In this document: one piece after another, positions 61,892-64,000 of the stretch
Layout of the letters: every line of letters begins with the position of its first letter
How positions within the stretch are numbered: the stretch's first letter is position 1
NCBI GenBank assembly: GCA_937926205.1
Contig: CALEYL010000072.1
Location: 62,001-126,000 of the forward strand
Length of the DNA: 64,000 nt
From: an uncultured Saprospiraceae bacterium
Lineage (GTDB): Bacteria; Bacteroidota; Bacteroidia; Chitinophagales; Saprospiraceae
Reading direction: 5' to 3'
Notes under the pieces: model-generated
What the model saw: only the letters and a program-made list of their open reading frames with translations
Database searches by the model: none
Told to the model about the DNA's origin: nothing
Translations under genes and position numbers: made by a program

Positions 61892-62995
61892 TCACGAAAA
61901 ACGCCTAAATGCTTCCACCAAGCGATCGGGCAATTCTTCCTGGCAAGCCAGTCGGTAATCGTTGTAAGAACAGGGAATTAAGCGGTGTCGTTGGTATTTT
62001 TTATTGGACTTCACCGGCGCCTGCACCCACCATCGGCCACTTTTGGCACTTTTCCAGAAAGTGATGGGGGTATGGTGGTCTTTAAAATCCACCATATACT
62101 CCAGCAGGCCTTCTGTAGAAACCGGATAGTCATTTTTCCGGTTGAAAAAACCACTGATCAGATACCAGGCCATTTGGGCGACTACTTGTGCAGTTTGCCG
62201 ATCCCGGTCTGCTTCATGCCGGAAACCGTATATGCCAAAAGACTTCAGCTTGTCGCTCATGCCGGCATAATAAGCGATCTGGCAGGCCTCTTCAGTACTG
62301 AAACCGCTGGGTGAGGGCCGCTCCTGGCCAGGCGCCTCTGCCTGTTTGAGTGCGGCAAGGTTGAAACACAGCATGTCGCAGTCGCGCACCACCGGTTCTA
62401 CTTCCGTCAGGTCTGCTTTTGCTTTGCCGAGGCGGATGCATTCAAAGCTGCTTTGCTCGATAAAATCCAGTACCGCCGGCGGAACGAAATGCGTCTGCAC
62501 ACCGAGCAGCGACAAGTGGAAAAGTGCAGATCGTTTGGCATGAACCACTTCCGTAAGAAAATTTTCAGTTCCCTCGACCAGTTGCTCATCCAGTGGAATG
62601 CGCTCGTCAATGACGAGCAGACTCACTAAACGCTGTACTTCCTGGAAGGCTTTGTACTGGGCAATCGCTTGTCCGGGATTGCGGCCAATGATTATGGGAA
62701 ATATCTGTCCACTGAGCAATTCCCGGATGAGCGGAATGAAAAACGCAGGATCTTCTTTGCGGACATTGCCCAAATCAGCCACCACTAAGCCTTCAAATGG
62801 GAACGCCATCCGATACAACGCTTTTCGAACCGCATTGGCCTCCGACTCTCCGATGCCTACGATGGCGAGTTGGGTTTCTTTTAATTCGGGCATGGTCTTC
62901 CGGAACAGTTGCATCCGCTTCCCAAATTGGAAATCAGCAAGTTCTTCTCCTTTTAACAGGTCCGGCGAAATGGGCTTAAGCCAGTTTTCGAGCAT
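61892..62995 (-). CDS. Arginase/formimidoylglutamase-fold protein lacking metal ligands
   Basis: This 367-residue protein (ATG 62995) resembles the Bacteroidota proteins annotated as formimidoylglutamase. RPSPSGFSTEEACQIAYYAGMSDKL and DRDRQTAQVVAQMAWYLISGF are recognisable near residues 226-280. Arginase metal motifs are changed: GGxHS reads GRNPG (104-108), DAHxD reads IDERIPL (129-135) and DxDxxDP reads DMLCFNLAAL (207-216). So it probably does not hydrolyse a guanidino-type bond. The upstream frame to 63268 overlaps gpmI and is rejected. It is divergent from gpmI. Confidence 0.75.
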   Translation of the reverse strand: MLENWLKPISPDLLKGEELADFQFGKRMQLFRKTMPELKETQLAIVGIGESEANAVRKALYRMAFPFEGLVVADLGNVRKEDPAFFIPLIRELLSGQIFPIIIGRNPGQAIAQYKAFQEVQRLVSLLVIDERIPLDEQLVEGTENFLTEVVHAKRSALFHLSLLGVQTHFVPPAVLDFIEQSSFECIRLGKAKADLTEVEPVVRDCDMLCFNLAALKQAEAPGQERPSPSGFSTEEACQIAYYAGMSDKLKSFGIYGFRHEADRDRQTAQVVAQMAWYLISGFFNRKNDYPVSTEGLLEYMVDFKDHHTPITFWKSAKSGRWWVQAPVKSNKKYQRHRLIPCSYNDYRLACQEELPDRLVEAFRRFS

Positions 62996-63089
62996 GTGGC
63001 AGTTGATATTTAGCCAACAAAAGTAATGTCTTTGCAACAGAATTTCCCGACCTTTCGGGCTCATCAAGCATTTAAAATAATAGCAATCC

Positions 63090-64000
63090 ATGGCAGATCG
63101 CGTTTTACTGGTCATTATGGACGGTTGGGGGATTGGGCAAAAGCCTGAAGCTGACGCCATCGCACAGGCGAATACCCCTTTTGTTGACGGATTATACGGG
63201 AAATACCCCCACTCCGAACTCATTACTTTCGGGGAGCAGGTCGGCTTGCCGGAAGGACAGATGGGCAACTCCGAAGTTGGTCACCTCAACATTGGCGCCG
63301 GAAGAGTCGTTTATCAGGATTTTGCCCGGATCAATAAGGCGATCCGCGAAAAGGAATTGCACCAGAATCCGGTACTGCTGTCTGCGCTGCACGATGCCCG
63401 GGATCACCACAAAAGGGTACACCTCATGGGCCTGGTTTCGGATGGCGGGGTACACTCCCACATTGAACACCTCAAAGCGCTTTGCTCCATTTGCGAAGCA
63501 GAAGGTGTCGCACAAACCTTTATCCATGCTTTCTTAGATGGCCGGGATACGGATCCGCGGGGAGGTGTTGTTTATTTGCAGGATTTGGAAGCGCATATTT
63601 CCGGAAAACCGGTTCAACTGGCTACCATCGTTGGTCGCTATTACGCCATGGACCGCGACAAACGCTGGGAACGGGTGAAAGTGGCCTACGACCTGATGGT
63701 GCACGGCACGGGCGAACCCTCCCAGGATCCCATCAGCACGTTGCGCGAAAGGTATGCCAAGGACGAAACCGATGAGTTCATTAAACCCATCGTCTGCACC
63801 GATGCTGAAAAAAGACCCATCGCCACCATACAACCCGGTGATGTGTTGATTTGCTTTAATTTCAGAACGGACCGTCCAAGAGAAATCTCAGAAGTACTCA
63901 CCCAGGAAGACAAGCCGGATTTTGGCATGAAAACCCTGCCCCTGCGCTACGTAACGATGACGCGCTATGACGATACTTTCAAAAACGTTGAGGTCCTATT
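63090..64000 (+). CDS. gpmI: 2,3-bisphosphoglycerate-independent phosphoglycerate mutase, cut by window edge
   Basis: This partial frame (about 303 residues) starts MADRVLLVIMDGWG, the first metal-binding strand of the alkaline phosphatase fold. GNSEVGHLNIGAGRVVYQD follows near residue 60 with the catalytic Ser in GNSEVGH. SDGGVHSHIEHL near 117, DGRDTDPRGG near 145 and ATIVGRYYAMDRDKRWERV near 180 are all GpmI motifs. It interconverts 3- and 2-phosphoglycerate in glycolysis. The C-terminal half with the remaining metal ligands is beyond the window. Confidence 0.95.
   Translation, partial: MADRVLLVIMDGWGIGQKPEADAIAQANTPFVDGLYGKYPHSELITFGEQVGLPEGQMGNSEVGHLNIGAGRVVYQDFARINKAIREKELHQNPVLLSALHDARDHHKRVHLMGLVSDGGVHSHIEHLKALCSICEAEGVAQTFIHAFLDGRDTDPRGGVVYLQDLEAHISGKPVQLATIVGRYYAMDRDKRWERVKVAYDLMVHGTGEPSQDPISTLRERYAKDETDEFIKPIVCTDAEKRPIATIQPGDVLICFNFRTDRPREISEVLTQEDKPDFGMKTLPLRYVTMTRYDDTFKNVEVL

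Noticed and set aside
62996..63268. N-terminal extension of the arginase-fold gene to a start at 63268
   Set aside because: The added 91 residues overlap the start of gpmI, a certain gene on the other strand, and have no family similarity.
1..64000. CRISPR arrays, tRNA or rRNA genes, phage or defence islands
   Set aside because: I found no regular direct repeats with spacers, no tRNA-like cloverleaf, no rRNA sequence and no phage, toxin-antitoxin, restriction or other defence genes in reading the intergenic regions and proteins. A covariance-model scan would be the deciding test for small RNA genes.

Overview
This 64 kb window is a chromosomal segment from a Bacteroidota bacterium. A Saprospiraceae-like or related marine/sludge lineage is my best guess, from protein style only. 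The evidence is a type IX secretion (T9SS) C-terminal signal, bacterial geranylgeranylglyceryl phosphate synthase, DUF5606, a DUF5916 outer-membrane protein, a 30-residue AURKAIP1/COX24 ribosome-type protein, a Bacteroidota-type LptC, and promoters of the TTG-N20-TAnnTTTG type with little Shine-Dalgarno sequence. I saw no rRNA, tRNA, CRISPR array, phage or intact transposase. The region is core-like, dense and mosaic in strand.

Layout. 1-5.8 kb: a cut polysaccharide deacetylase, imidazolonepropionase (hutI), an OmpA-family envelope protein, glutaryl-CoA dehydrogenase and a tocopherol-cyclase-like protein. 5.8-11 kb: a SulP transporter and a leftward cluster HU - TPR lipoprotein - AURKAIP1 mini-protein - RNase G/E. 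11-16.5 kb: yicC-gmk-apaG, GGGP synthase, an O6-alkylguanine methyltransferase and a two-gene ABC exporter with a His-rich loop. 16.6-24.3 kb: a T9SS cargo protein, a BlaI/BlaR1-like repressor-protease pair with twin operators facing a DUF1648 membrane gene, and a 1019-aa metallopeptidase/propeller/beta-barrel protein. 24.5-34.2 kb: a sodium:solute symporter, a serine/threonine dehydratase, and the SpoIIM-DUF4129-DUF4350-MoxR-DUF58 operon. 34.2-42.5 kb: galE, an operon of acyl-CoA dehydrogenase - lptC - CNNM/CorC, a MITE-like element, cystathionine gamma-synthase/lyase, split transketolase and a second HU. 42.7-50.9 kb: oligopeptide-type permeases with large insertions, a PAP2-like protein, kynurenine 3-monooxygenase facing a 2-aminomuconate-deaminase-like RidA protein, and ftsK. 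51-64 kb: DUF5606, an M3 peptidase, DUF5916, clpB, an M16 homologue lacking its zinc motif, prs, an arginase-fold protein lacking metal ligands, and a cut gpmI.

How genes fit together. kmo, the AmnD-like RidA protein, glutaryl-CoA dehydrogenase and possibly the second acyl-CoA dehydrogenase fit tryptophan breakdown through 2-aminomuconate to glutaryl-CoA, though they are scattered. hutI and the arginase-fold protein point to histidine use, with the caveat that the latter looks catalytically dead. The BlaI/BlaR1/DUF1648 module looks like an envelope-stress or toxin-sensing switch. A window-wide trait is that 8 of 11 convergent gene pairs end within 7 bp of each other or overlap, with no terminator between them.

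No clear defence island or wholly new system is visible. The best leads are the BlaI twin-operator module, the triple-domain surface peptidase, the two permeases with insertions, the metal-less arginase-fold protein, the double-length SpoIIM protein and the 182-bp palindromic element.
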